This document shows positions 1-9,728 of a stretch of 64,000 nt of DNA, in pieces. The first letter of the stretch is position 1; every line of letters begins with the position of its first letter. The DNA lies in the NCBI GenBank assembly GCA_949825045.1, contig OX463813.1, positions 7,626,001 through 7,690,000 on the forward strand, in the 5' to 3' direction. The translations under genes were made by a program, and so were the position numbers. This DNA comes from Argyresthia goedartella (Eukaryota > Arthropoda > Insecta > Lepidoptera > Argyresthiidae). Below the pieces are notes generated by a model, which was not told the DNA's origin, did not search any database, and saw only the letters and a list, made by a program, of their open reading frames with translations.

Positions 1-1719
1 AAAATACGCAACGCCCGACCTACGCAACGTCGCCTAAAATAGGAGTTATTCTAAATTTCTTTCTTTAATTTTCTTTAGGCTCTCAAATTTTCTTCATTAG
101 GCTTCCGTTACGGGGGCTTGCTCACCCAGAGTAAACACGTAATCCAATCTTTTCACAATTAAATATCACTCTTACTAGTCTCTGTTTGCAATTACACTTA
201 GCTCTGATGGTTTCCACCGGGTAAGACAGCAAGCTTAAATATTTACTTAGCTACACTAGAAAACTCAGCGGGTTAAGACCAGAGCTGCCTTCTGATGATA
301 TATATACGGATAAGTGTGCATCCGGGACTCGAAACCCGCCAAGTTAATTCACAAAAGTACGTTTTCATGAAAGCGAGCCTCTGATTGGTCTGGTCAGGCC
401 ATGCAGAACTAATCGAACCACAAAAATAATATTGCCAGCTTCACAAAGGCCGCGCCCTAGTACAATACTACTGCGGATCACGCAGACAAGCACTTATCCT
501 TGATTGAAAGTTGATTATGAAATGATAAATTGATAACCAACCCACCACATGCCAAAGTCCCCAATTACCTTAACAGCCACCAAGATATCTACAGCAGAAA
601 ACTCAAGTAAGTACGACGTAGAAAGAATATAAGTTTTAATCTACAATAACCGCTGTACCCTAAAACGACCCACCAAATTCAGACAAAGTTTGAAAATTCA
701 AATGACATCATTCTCACGTTTTAAAGGACCTGAAGTTTGCACTCAAGTAATATCGTCTGATAGATTGTCCAGCCTTGCATACAACTGATGTATTGGACTT
801 GATTTCTTGTTGTTCCAAGGAATAAATATGAAAATGGGTTGTTTACATTTTTGACAGAATGTTATTATTTTTGTCTTCAAATTAGTTTATGACTATGTTT
901 TTTATACGCTTCATATAGTCTTTGTCTATGGTTTTTGCTAGCCCCTTGGGATGAAAAACGTCGAATTCAAAATCATGTTTGAAGTTTAGAATATTGGAAT
1001 CGACCAGAGTTTTCCCCAGAGATAAAAACCAAAAGAATGGTCTGTCTCTGAAACTCTCTGAAGTGAGAATAATTAAGAGGCCAGATACTCGGGCCCGGGC
1101 CCTGGTAATGTTGAAGAACAGATCCTCTTTCGAAGAAGTAGTCCTGCCATATCTCTCAAGAAATATAGTGTGCGCCGTGTTTGCAAAAACGAAGTCAGTG
1201 TCAAAGAATCAGCGTCCTGGCCTTCACTATACAGCCCTGACCACGGCTAGACAGGCCTGACCACCGCTAAACGGCCCTGATCACCGCTAAACGCTGTACA
1301 CACCGTCTCCAATCCATAACGCGGATCAACCGCCGACGTTCCTACCTACCGGCGTTGCTCAGCACCAACTTTCAAGACGCTTAGGTGTCAGTTTCTAAAC
1401 TTTTATATATATGGTTAGGCAGGTAGGTCAATTAAAAAACCTGTGAATAAATGAAAAAGAACTTACTCTATTTTCTCCTTCATTTCTTCAGGATCTGCCT
1501 CAATATTATCTTCATTATGCTTATTATTAGGCTTCCGTTACGGGGGGTTATACACCCCAACCTTTCGTAACGTAACAGTTGTGGCGCTCAGTTTTTTATT
1601 TTACACATTTTTTTCTATCTCTCTAAATTTTAAAACTCACTCTCACGAGTGACCAAATCAGTTCTCTTTGGCTAACTCTTTCGATCTAGGTTTAATTTTT
1701 CTCTTTCTTGATTACTACT
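1..1719. other. Non-coding stretch, no gene seen
   Basis: I see no recognisable gene here. A 93-codon open frame at 979-1260 resembles no family I know. The motif AGGCTTCCGTTACGGGG occurs twice, near 102 and near 1530, so part of the stretch is repetitive. Base composition is AT-rich and typical of insect intergenic DNA. Confidence 0.5.
1229..1294. repeat. Short tandem repeat, about 21 bp, three units
   Basis: Three consecutive imperfect units follow the pattern CCTGACCACCGCTAAACGG. They are seen directly in the sequence. No function is evident. Confidence 0.7.
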
Positions 1720-1720
1720 T

Positions 1721-1756
<36 letters not shown>

Positions 1757-1757
1757 A
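1720..1757 (-). repeat. (AAAG)n microsatellite, probable LINE 3' tail
   Basis: About nine AAAG units directly abut a sequence that reads as the 3' end of a minus-strand LINE fragment. On the minus strand this is a (CTTT)n tail, a common way for LINE copies to end. Confidence 0.7.
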
Positions 1758-2461
1758 ACATTTATTATAAAGACAGTGAACACACTACAATTACAACAAA
1801 GAAACAAAACACAGAGATGAAAAATAACAATGACACATATAATAAAATGAAATGACAGTCGTAGTGTGCCACTGTCATTATAAATGGCGTCTGACTCAGC
1901 ATTTTGTTGAAGGCCAGGCCTTCAACGCTGATTTTCAGTCAGCGCCAAGTGTTACCTCGCGAGCGTCCCAGACGTGGCGTGGTACAATCCATAAATACAT
2001 AAATATAAAAAATAGGTTACAATAATGGTAAATACAGATATGGCTGTTGTATATGATACATACGAAAAGTTAAATAAATAAACATGGCCCGCGCTTTTTA
2101 ATCTATCTTTTCAATAATTTTGTAATTTTTGTAATTTGTAATAAATTTAAGTGTTGGGTTTTTGGTCCCACTGGCAATGAGCGACCACAGACTCAAGTCT
2201 TATTGCGGCGTGAAGTTGGTACGGGGGGGAGGAGTAGTCTCTGCTGATCAAGCAAATGTGCCCTGAGTTTCCGCCCAAAGGCACACCAACTAGCCGCTTC
2301 ACGGACTGGAGGGGGAATATCATTCCAATACTTAGATGCCGCAAATCTGAAACTTCCGCGGAAAGTCGCCGTTCGATGCGCCGGTGTAAGAATTCTAAGC
2401 TTGTGCACGCCACTTAGGAAGGTATTAACGCATAGGTAGATATTACTTCGTAGGTAGGTAC
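1758..2461 (-). pseudogene. LINE fragment, C-terminus and 3' UTR
   Basis: A minus-strand frame (about 2193-2420) contains TATFRGSFRFAASKYWNDIP followed by PPPVREA. This resembles the post-RT C-terminal segment of CR1/Jockey-type LINEs, where an arginine-rich stretch precedes WN-LP-P-R. The sequence below 2190 is the 3' UTR, ending in the (CTTT)n tail. Only the last 70 or so residues remain. The upstream part was lost or displaced where the LTR starts at 2462. A similar but distinct C-terminus occurs at 29.35-29.50 kb. No reverse transcriptase or endonuclease remains, so the copy is dead. Confidence 0.65.
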
Positions 2462-3579
2462 TGCAGCGTGAACTCGCAGACGTCGATTTAAGACTCCTTT
2501 GTTATGTTAATTTTTATTTCCATTTTATTGTTATACAGGCTGGTTGATGTTTTATAAGTTTATGCGAAATTGAAAGTTCGAAAGATTCTAGATTCTTATT
2601 GGTAGTTGTCAGTTTTGGCAGGACTGGAAAAAAATCATTTTTCATTGAGCTGTTGGAGTCGTAAGCATTTTGGTGCACATTTTTCTCGTTTGACCAGTTT
2701 TGTTCGCGTTGTGAGGAGCTGTGTAATGTGTTTTGGGCAGCCTTGACACAGGAAGAATTGTCCTTGGGCGAGAATTGATGCCCGCCTAAAATTTTCCTGA
2801 TGTTTTCCTGATATTTTCCCATTATTTCATCTGAACTCAAAGGCCAGACGTTGGAAGCGATCTGGGTATGTATTTGGTGTTTATATTCCGTGGTGGCATT
2901 TTGGTCGTGTTAGCGTTATTCTGGTACTTATTGTTATATCTTATTTGTAGCTTTTGGTGGAGAGCTGCGCAATTTTTCGAAACCAACACCGCGGACGCGT
3001 AGGCCTCACCAAGGCGTGCTTTGGAGCAGGCAGACGCAGGCAGGCAGGCGTACGTGAAGGAGGAACTTGAACGCCCCATCAGGAGATCCCGTATTTTTTT
3101 TGACCCAATCCATTTTTTTTGTTTAATTGAACTGTCATATTTATTTCAATTTTAATTTCGCGCAGCTTCACTCTTTCGACAACTTTATATCTTTGAACAG
3201 GATTAGGTCGTCTGTTCATTAATTTCATCTAAATTCCTAAAGGCATTTGTACGCCACCGTCAAAGATATTTTCGGCATACTTTTGGGCAATCGTTCATTT
3301 AACCCCTCATCCATTCCATACGCACTTCATATCCTCCTCATACAATCATTTCATCTCCACGTCAAGTCCTGATCAAAGTGTGCATACAGCGTCAAAAGCA
3401 ATTTCGGTGTTCATTTGCGACATAGACAGTTTCAGTTATTTATCTCTTTTCTTGTTTAATTTTCGGTCTTGGACACGGTTGTCATTCAATATTTTCTTGT
3501 AAACTTTTGGTTTTACTATTAAAATAAACTGTACGTGTTTTTGTCAGTGAATGTTTTTAATTACTTATTTATCACTACA
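2462..3579 (+). repeat. LTR, 1118 bp, plus orientation
   Basis: The segment starts TGCAGCGTGAACTC and ends TTATCACTACA, so it has TG...CA termini. A near-identical copy lies inverted at 12074-13192. Immediately after its end comes AATTTGGCGCCTGAAACAG, which looks like a primer-binding site (TGGCGCC). That makes this a 5' LTR on the plus strand. Open frames on its minus strand are incidental. The left flank is GTAC, and the distal flank of the inverted partner is also GTAC, but this tetramer is self-complementary, so it is weak evidence for a shared target duplication. Confidence 0.75.
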
Positions 3580-4010
3580 AATTTGGCGCCTGAAACAGTA
3601 TGGTAAGTACCCTGTTTTTTTTTCCTTGATGTTTAATGTGTGAAGTTATGAAATTTACTACTTAAAACCTTTTTTTTGTTCGTGTGGGAATGGTGACCTA
3701 TCGGTCGCTTTATTATTTACATTTCCTTGGGTTTCAGCTTTCTGACGAGTCTGGTGGTCTGTTGCTCGCATGCTGTCTACGCCGCAGTTCGACATTGCAT
3801 CTACCGCGAGTGTTGAAATGTGCCAATTCTATGTGATTTATATTATTTAATGTAAATGAAAAAGTGTTGTGTTTCTAGTGCCTGTTATTTAATTTATCCC
3901 TCAACATATCCCGTGTTTTCATTATTGTAGACCCTATTTACCCGTTGTTAGCACCAGAACAGGGAACAGCGTTAGGGAACAGAATGGTAAGTCAATTGTA
4001 GTTTAATATT
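3580..4010 (+). mobile_element. Leader of the LTR element, with splice-donor-like sites
   Basis: After the primer-binding-like motif comes CAGTATGGTAAGTACC, an ATG fused to a strong GTAAGT donor at about 3601. A polypyrimidine/acceptor-like TTATTGTAG ends near 3930. It is followed by a short exon-like stretch ending AGAATGGTAAGTC near 3985, a second ATG plus donor. This suggests a spliced retroelement leader. No gag or pol frame follows: the element gives way to the heat-shock-like promoter near 4010. Confidence 0.45.
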
Positions 4011-4193
4011 TTTACGAGCGTGGGGGTTCGTATTTGATAGAAAAACACGAATTAATCCACTAAATAAAACACTCACACTATTTCACTAATTATGCACTCA
4101 CTATTCACACGAAGAGTCTTTCTCTCCGATTATCCTTGTACTAGCACTCGATCGCAGTTAAAATGTAACTAACTCGCGCCGGCCGTCGGCGCC
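4010..4193 (-). other. Putative 5' leader of the heat-shock-type promoter
   Basis: The minus-strand sequence downstream of the TATA box is A/G-rich and ATG-poor, with repeated AGTG/GTGAATAG-like words. Such composition is typical of insect Hsp 5' leaders. A start site near 4163-4168 (GAGTTAGTTA) would be about 30 bp from the TATA box. No chaperone reading frame follows at lower coordinates. The leader runs into retroelement sequence near 4010. Confidence 0.45.
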
Positions 4194-4296
4194 TTTTATA
4201 TCCCGCGGAGCCGCTCTGGACACATTGTCCACACATATCGCGAATATTCTAGTAAGGACCAGCGTGCGGGCCGATTACATTCGAGACCATATATGT

Positions 4297-4338
4297 CTCT
4301 CTCTAATGGTGCACTCTCTCTGTCACCATTAGAGAGAG
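4297..4338. repeat. 15-bp inverted repeat of GAGA/CT tracts
   Basis: CTCTCTCTAATGGTG at 4297-4311 is the exact reverse complement of 4324-4338, with a 12-nt spacer. It places two GAGA tracts in mirror orientation inside the heat-shock-type promoter. Confidence 0.85.
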
Positions 4339-4340
4339 TG

Positions 4341-4380
4341 GGAACATTCGAGAAGGGAGTGATCCCTTCTCGAATGTTCC
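4341..4380. repeat. 18-bp inverted repeat made of two head-to-head HSEs
   Basis: 4341-4358 is the exact reverse complement of 4363-4380, with a 4-nt spacer (GTGA). Each arm contains a complete GAA/TTC/GAA heat-shock element, so the hairpin is two HSEs facing each other. Confidence 0.9.
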
Positions 4381-4479
4381 GAGTATAGCTATCTCTTTCT
4401 AGTAGTGCTATCTCTGTCACACACTTCTCGAATGTTCCGAGTATAGCTATCTCTTTCTAGTAGTGCTATCTCTGTCACT
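4366..4479. repeat. 58-bp tandem duplication carrying one HSE each
   Basis: CTTCTCGAATGTTCCGAG starts at 4366 and again at 4424. The following sequence through CTATCTCTGTCAC is repeated almost exactly. The duplication raised the number of perfect HSEs in the promoter. Confidence 0.9.
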
Positions 4480-4534
4480 CCTACCGGATATTTCGCCATA
4501 TAACGATTTGTGCTTCAGAGGCCCATAAGGGGTC

Positions 4535-4737
4535 CTGAAAACGCCTGAAAACGGGTTTTCAGGTTATGGCGTCATCTGATAGAGGGTGCCCTGAAACGGA
4601 CTGAAAACATGTTTCAGGCGCCTGAAAACGACGGCAACTTGGGTGAAATTTCGATCTTTAGATATGTGATCGAGTAACTTCTGAAACGGCCTGAAATGAC
4701 TTTTCAGCCTGCTGAAAACGCCTCTAAAGCACTGAAA
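4535..4737. promoter_or_regulatory. CTGAAA motif array
   Basis: The hexamer CTGAAA occurs at 4535, 4545, 4591, 4601, 4622, 4681, 4691, 4712 and 4732. Its reverse complement TTTCAG occurs at 4557, 4612 and 4702, giving 12 hits in 203 bp. Many read CCTGAAAACG. Neighbouring spacings are 10, 46, 10, 21, 59, 10, 21 and 20 bp, often near whole helical turns. The array lies 100-300 bp upstream of the heat-shock elements relative to the minus-strand promoter. The binding factor is unknown to me. Confidence 0.6.
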
Positions 4738-4888
4738 TTGACGTTCAAAGTTTTTGACCTAACCTACCGGCGTAACAATATGTACCCTTTCTCGTTATTT
4801 CGGTTTATTTGTTTTGCGTTTTTTTTCCTCCCTTAGACGCTGTTTCGCGTATTGAATATTAGTAAAATTTCATTTCATTTCGTCCTGT

Positions 4889-4955
4889 GCGGAAAAGTTT
4901 ATTCGACAGCTGAAGGGTATAAATAACCCTTCAGCTGTCGAATAAACTTTTCCGC
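4889..4955. repeat. Perfect 30-bp hairpin
   Basis: 4889-4918 is the exact reverse complement of 4926-4955, with a 7-nt loop (ATAAATA). The arm begins GCGGAAAAGTTTATTCG. A further partial copy of the arm end (TGAAGGGTTAT) follows at 4956. It could be a transposon end pair or a transcribed hairpin. Confidence 0.9.
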
Positions 4956-5011
4956 TGAAGGGTTATATTGTTTATATTGCATTTTTTTCAGTTGACATTG
5001 GCATGATTGTT

Positions 5012-6329
5012 TAAGATAAGATAAGATAATTATTTATTTCACAAAAGAGTTTACAGATTCACATAATAAAATAAGTAGTTTCTAAGGAATCAAAAAGGTA
5101 GTAAAGATTACCGGTGGCCCTCACACTAGGTTAGACCTGTATCGTGAGAGCCCAGTTCTTTGGCATAGGAATTACAACAAAGCATTGACTGACGGCATGA
5201 GTTTATATAAACTATTTACTGTTTAGCAGATATTAAATTAAGCTTATTAATAAATTACTTAAATCAAGAATTTTATAAAATTGGAGTTAAAGTTAAAAGG
5301 ATACTAAATAGAAATACATAAATTTAATAAAGGGAAAGGAGGGACAGGATTATATGATTATTTTCAGAAAATCTTCTGTTTCTTGATATGTATGCGATTT
5401 CAACCACTTAAGTATAACGAGCTTAGAAGCTCTCACTGTACAGTGCTTTATGTCGCAGTGTCTGAGAACTTTATTGTAGACGTACGGCATCATGAAGTTG
5501 GGGAGACGACGGGCAAATGATGTTTTGGCTGCCGTATGCGGAACACGGAAGATTCTTTTATTCAACAGGTCTTCATAGTTGATACTGTGTAGTGTCTTAC
5601 CGTGCATATGAGTAAAGGTTTTTAGAATAAAGATTTGCCGTACGCTGAGTAGGTCCGCTTCAGCAAACAGAGCAGCAGTGGGGAATCTGTATGTTTTTTT
5701 AAGCATGACTTTTATAACCGATCGCTGAGCTCTCTCTAGTTTCAGCATGGCAGTCACGCCAGATCCTCCCCAGACTGTTATGCAGTAGCTCAGTATTGAG
5801 TCGCACAGAGCCACATAGACCAGCCGAAGGACACGCTTGCAGGCCGAGTTACGTAACGCACGCATGACATATATAAGTATAAGTTTCCTAACTCTTTTAG
5901 CTGTGTCGGCGATATGCGCTTTAAAGGAAAGTTTCTGGTCGATGATGACACCCAAGTATTTGAAGGTTTCAGCACGGTCTATCTCCTCACACTTGCATGA
6001 CATCGGGTTACAGAAAGAGTGAATCCGCATACGAGTACAAAAGTTAGGCTCTGATGCTCGAGTTTTGTGGAAACACATATATTTTGTTTTTTGGCCGTTA
6101 AGTGTAAGGAGATTGGTATTCAGCCATTCAGCAAGACTTGACAATCCTAGTTCTCCCTTTTTTAGAACATCCTCCCAAGTGTCTGCATTGAAAATGGCGA
6201 CGGTGTCATCAGCGTAGCAGAGGATGTTTGCGTCTGGGGGTGAAGCCTTATGGATATCATTGATGTATATGATGAAGAGGGTGGGGCCAAGCACGCTTCC
6301 CTGTGGTATGCCGAAATTAATTGGCAACT
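5012..6329 (-). pseudogene. LINE, 3' half: RT motifs onward, 3' UTR and tail
   Basis: The minus-strand frame 5350-6327 (about 325 codons) begins at the RT palm: GIPQGSVLGPTLF, then CYADDT with the catalytic YADD near residue 38. It continues through FKYLGV (thumb) and SILSYCITVWGG to a C-terminus ending in KII and a stop. The 3' UTR covers 5036-5349 and ends in a (TTATC)n tail near 5012-5035. The N-terminal half of the same RT is at 9729-11062. The two halves are separated by the LTR element at 6330-9728. Motif order matches Jockey/CR1-superfamily LINEs. The better-preserved LINE at 36.7-38.1 kb shares the same downstream motifs. Confidence 0.85.
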
Positions 6330-6460
6330 TGTAAGGATGGGCCTATTAGGTGTGGAATGAGACAGTCACATGTTCGAAAGACAGTTGTATATTTAGTCAT
6401 GAATCATAATAAAGAGGCTATTTATAGATGTAAGTAGGGTTCAGGTGTGCATACACTACA
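6330..6460 (-). repeat. 3' LTR of the non-coding element
   Basis: 131 bp with TG...CA termini, apparently identical to 9598-9728. It is preceded on the minus strand by a purine tract. Confidence 0.85.
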
Positions 6461-9400
6461 CCTTCCCCCTTTTTTGAAAGTAAAAAATATGCATATAATT
6501 TTTATGACATTTAACAATTTAGATCTAATAACATCAAAACAACAATCTAATAAGTAACTAATTTCTGTAAAAATAACAATAAAATAAATCACCTGTGTAA
6601 AATATCAATTGAAAATTTAAAATCTGTAAAAAATATAACAAATGAAAACCTTTTATATTTTTGTTTGCTGGATACAATTTTTTCAATACTATCAAAATCA
6701 ACTATAACCATTTATTACTATTTCTCACCCCTTTTTAACACCTATTTTTAAACAACTTCATTAAAGTACATTGATAATGATTACATAAGAACATCAGGTT
6801 ATGTATTTTCTAAAACTAATTTTGAATACACGAAATAAACGAATAAGTACATACACAAGTAAATACACGAAACTAAAATATCTATCTGTTTTAGGGGTAG
6901 GGTTGACGACATGAACGAATTTTATACATTTAAACAAAATAACACAAAATCATAAAATAAATGAAACGCAAAACAAAAGTACATATTTCTCAATCCTTCA
7001 TCAAACATGAGAACGTTTTATTTTTAACACATTGAACTTTTACACAAAATTATAACAATTAATCAGTTGCAATTTCAAAATTCCACGTTTCTCATTTCTT
7101 CTAAATCTCTTTCCTTTCTTCACGCATTTATTTACTTTGTCAAAACTTATTCCGTAATCACTATCAACTTTTTATTTCTTTATCCATTACATACCTACTT
7201 CCATCTCAAAAGAAAATCGTCACATCTTATAAAAATATAAATCAAAACTATCAAGAATATACTCGCTTTTCATAAACAATCGCTATCAATCAAAGTCTCT
7301 ATTTTATTTCTCTTCCACTTCATATAGGTACTTTTTAGGGGTATCCGGATCCCATGTTATTTCACATTATAGTGAGTGCACTTTTATAGGTACTTTTATT
7401 ATTTATTTATTTATAGACGTCTTATGGTACTTTTATTATTATAACAATACTTAAATACATATACTACTAGTACCTGGCTCCAGGTCTACCTGCCTGAGCC
7501 TGCTCGCGAGCTTATTAGGTCATCGATATCCCACGTTCTCACAAAGGAAACTCGTTCACGTCATGATCGAAGCGAAGGATTCGTGCCTTGTACCTTGTAC
7601 CTTTGAGACTTTGCTGAAAATACAATGACATATCGGTCTCGCCAATAGTCACGTACCACACTAAAAACATAACTTAAACTCAATCCATATGAATCCTTCG
7701 AATTTTAAGACATTCTGTAAAGATTGGATGATCAGTCCTACTTTTCTCGAAAACTTAACAAACGAAGTGTTCCCAACTAACTTACTCTGTGGCCTAGAGT
7801 AACCTATCCTGCACATTCCATACCTTCTCTCAAATTCATACTTTTTATTCCTAACGACAACAATAATCTACATTCCCAAATCCAAACAAAAATATAACTT
7901 TCTTAGGTAATACGTACTCACATAACATAACTTAAAACTTGCAAATATTAAATAAATCTTCACATCAGTGGTTAACTTTTCGTTCCATTTCATTTTCATA
8001 CTTTTCAACTCTCACTATCAACCAATATTTTCTCACTTTTATGAAGTATCCGAATCCGAAGTGACCATATCCGCTGGTCAGACTATAATTCTATTAATAA
8101 ACTCGAATGCAATCTGTAAAATAAATGCAAGTACAATTTCTAAACAAACTTTTATGATAAACTAACGTTAGTGGTTCCGTCGTACGTTTTTTTTTTTTAA
8201 GTATATCTGTGATTAAAGCTGAACTTCTTTTGCATACTAAATATTTTGTACATACATACACAATATGAAATTTATACATCCCATACTATTCAAATTCATT
8301 CCGTATTATAACTTGAAAATGGTTTCATACTTAATCTCTCTGCGGTACCCTAAACTCGCTATCAATCATCCATCACCTTTTATGTATCTTCCATATTAGT
8401 CGCATGAAACTAAAATCTTTCGCTCTATACAAGTCGCACTGCGGTAACATGAACTACTAATTATTATAATAACAATTCTGTTTCTCTGTAATCAAAACAT
8501 GTGTTATGTTCTAATCTAATTTGGTTTCTTCTGCAGTGTAGCATGTCCATATTTGGTTCGCCTGCGAACACTGGATTGAATTTCTATACTTAACTTTTGA
8601 ATAACTTTGACTGTTACCAAGTCAAATGAACAACTGAATCATTTATGTACTTGATTGTACATTTGGAGTAAATCAGAATTATGATGCAATATAAAAAAAA
8701 ATACTAGCGGTTATAAAACAAAAAAATAACAAAACTTTCAACTTCATACTTCACACTTTTTATCACATTATTCCCAGATTTTTCAAAATCTCCTCAAAAA
8801 TAAAAAAATACTGTCAAATCATCTCATCCCAAATAACTCGTGTCTAACTTATTTACTTTTCGGCTTTCAAAAATATCTCCATTCCTAAAAAATAATATCA
8901 ATCGTTCATTCACACTTCTCTTGCTGACTATACTGTACTACTAACTTTTCGTTCTATGCCATTCATCATAATACTATTTTAGTTACTTCATGCAATCTTC
9001 ATTTGGAAAAATAATTATATTAATATTGATCGTATCGTCAACCCTTTGACAATACAAAATCTAGCCAAAACTTAAATATACTAATCGACAAATAATTTAA
9101 TTTACTTACATGTCATACGTATAATAAAACCCATTGTCCAAAAAACACATTGACGCCACGACGTCATCGCCCGTGTCGCACGCAGCTCGCTCGGAGTCAG
9201 CACATCCTGGGAACCGTACATCTCCCAGCTGCTCCTCACTTGACCCGTACGGTTACGCCCGGCGCCCGGCTTTCCACATCACTTAGGCTTAGGAAATCGC
9301 CCGGCACCCGGCAGCACAAATCTTCTGTAATATTTTATTTTCTCTTCTTGTGTAAATATATTCTTTCTTCTATAATTATCTTCTTTCTTCTTTTTATCCG

Positions 9401-9597
9401 TCTTCTTCTGGCTGCAATCCGCTAATGTCGTGGTCTCTTCATAGGTCATCCCGTTCTTTTTCTCTATATATTTATCTTCGTTATATTTCTCGTTTCCAAG
9501 TTCTTCAAGTATTATTTAAATATTATTTGAATTTATTTAATCGCCATTCGGCACAGCACTACCTCGCGAGAGGTAGGCTGGCCTGGCACGGTCGCCA
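6461..9597 (-). other. Internal region of the non-coding LTR element
   Basis: About 3.1 kb, very AT-rich except for the GC-richer leader near 9150-9597. No long frame and no retroviral motif is visible on either strand. The few 60-90-codon frames look accidental. Confidence 0.7.
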
Positions 9598-9728
9598 TGT
9601 AAGGATGGGCCTATTAGGTGTGGAATGAGACAGTCACATGTTCGAAAGACAGTTGTATATTTAGTCATGAATCATAATAAAGAGGCTATTTATAGATGTA
9701 AGTAGGGTTCAGGTGTGCATACACTACA
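9598..9728 (-). repeat. 5' LTR of the non-coding element
   Basis: 131 bp, apparently identical to 6330-6460. The primer-binding-like TGGCGACCGTGCC follows at once on the minus strand (9597-9585). Confidence 0.85.

Larger units (their letters stand above)
4194..4437 (-). promoter_or_regulatory. Heat-shock-type promoter: TATA, three HSEs, GAGA tracts
   Basis: Read on the minus strand, TATAAAA lies at 4200-4194. Upstream are three perfect trimeric heat-shock elements with the nGAAnnTTCnnGAAn spacing or its inverse: GAA 4342-4344/TTC 4347-4349/GAA 4352-4354; TTC 4367-4369/GAA 4372-4374/TTC 4377-4379; TTC 4425-4427/GAA 4430-4432/TTC 4435-4437. A partial site (GAATATTC, 4242-4249) lies nearer the TATA box. 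CT/GA tracts at 4297-4304 and 4331-4338 resemble GAGA-factor sites. HSF-bound HSEs plus GAGA sites plus TATA is the established layout of insect Hsp70/small-Hsp promoters. No heat-shock gene follows, so it appears orphaned or captured. Confidence 0.7.
6330..9728 (-). mobile_element. Non-coding LTR element (mdg1/412-like primer site)
   Basis: Two 131-bp direct repeats bound 3137 bp of internal sequence. By my reading the repeats are identical. On the minus strand each starts TGTAGTG, has CTATAAATAG as a TATA box about 35 bp in, and ends CCTTACA. Directly after the 5' LTR (forward 9597 downwards) is TGGCGACCGTGCC. It matches the 3' end of insect tRNA-Arg as used by mdg1/412-type Ty3/gypsy elements (from memory). 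A polypurine tract (AAAAAAGGGGGAAGG) precedes the 3' LTR at about 6461-6476. No gag or pol frame exists, so the element must be mobilised in trans. It sits inside a LINE RT gene, with a 3-4-bp target duplication (ACT/AACT). Confidence 0.8.

Noticed and set aside
979..1260. 93-codon plus-strand frame
   Set aside because: No recognised domain. It ends in a short tandem repeat and lies in otherwise non-coding DNA.
2514..3079. Minus-strand frames in the LTR, repeated at 12575-13140
   Set aside because: They are conserved only because the LTR is duplicated. They run antisense to the LTR and show no domain.
4196..4420. 74-codon minus-strand frame in the heat-shock-type promoter
   Set aside because: It overlaps the TATA box and HSE repeats. 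Its translation merely reflects the repeated promoter motifs.
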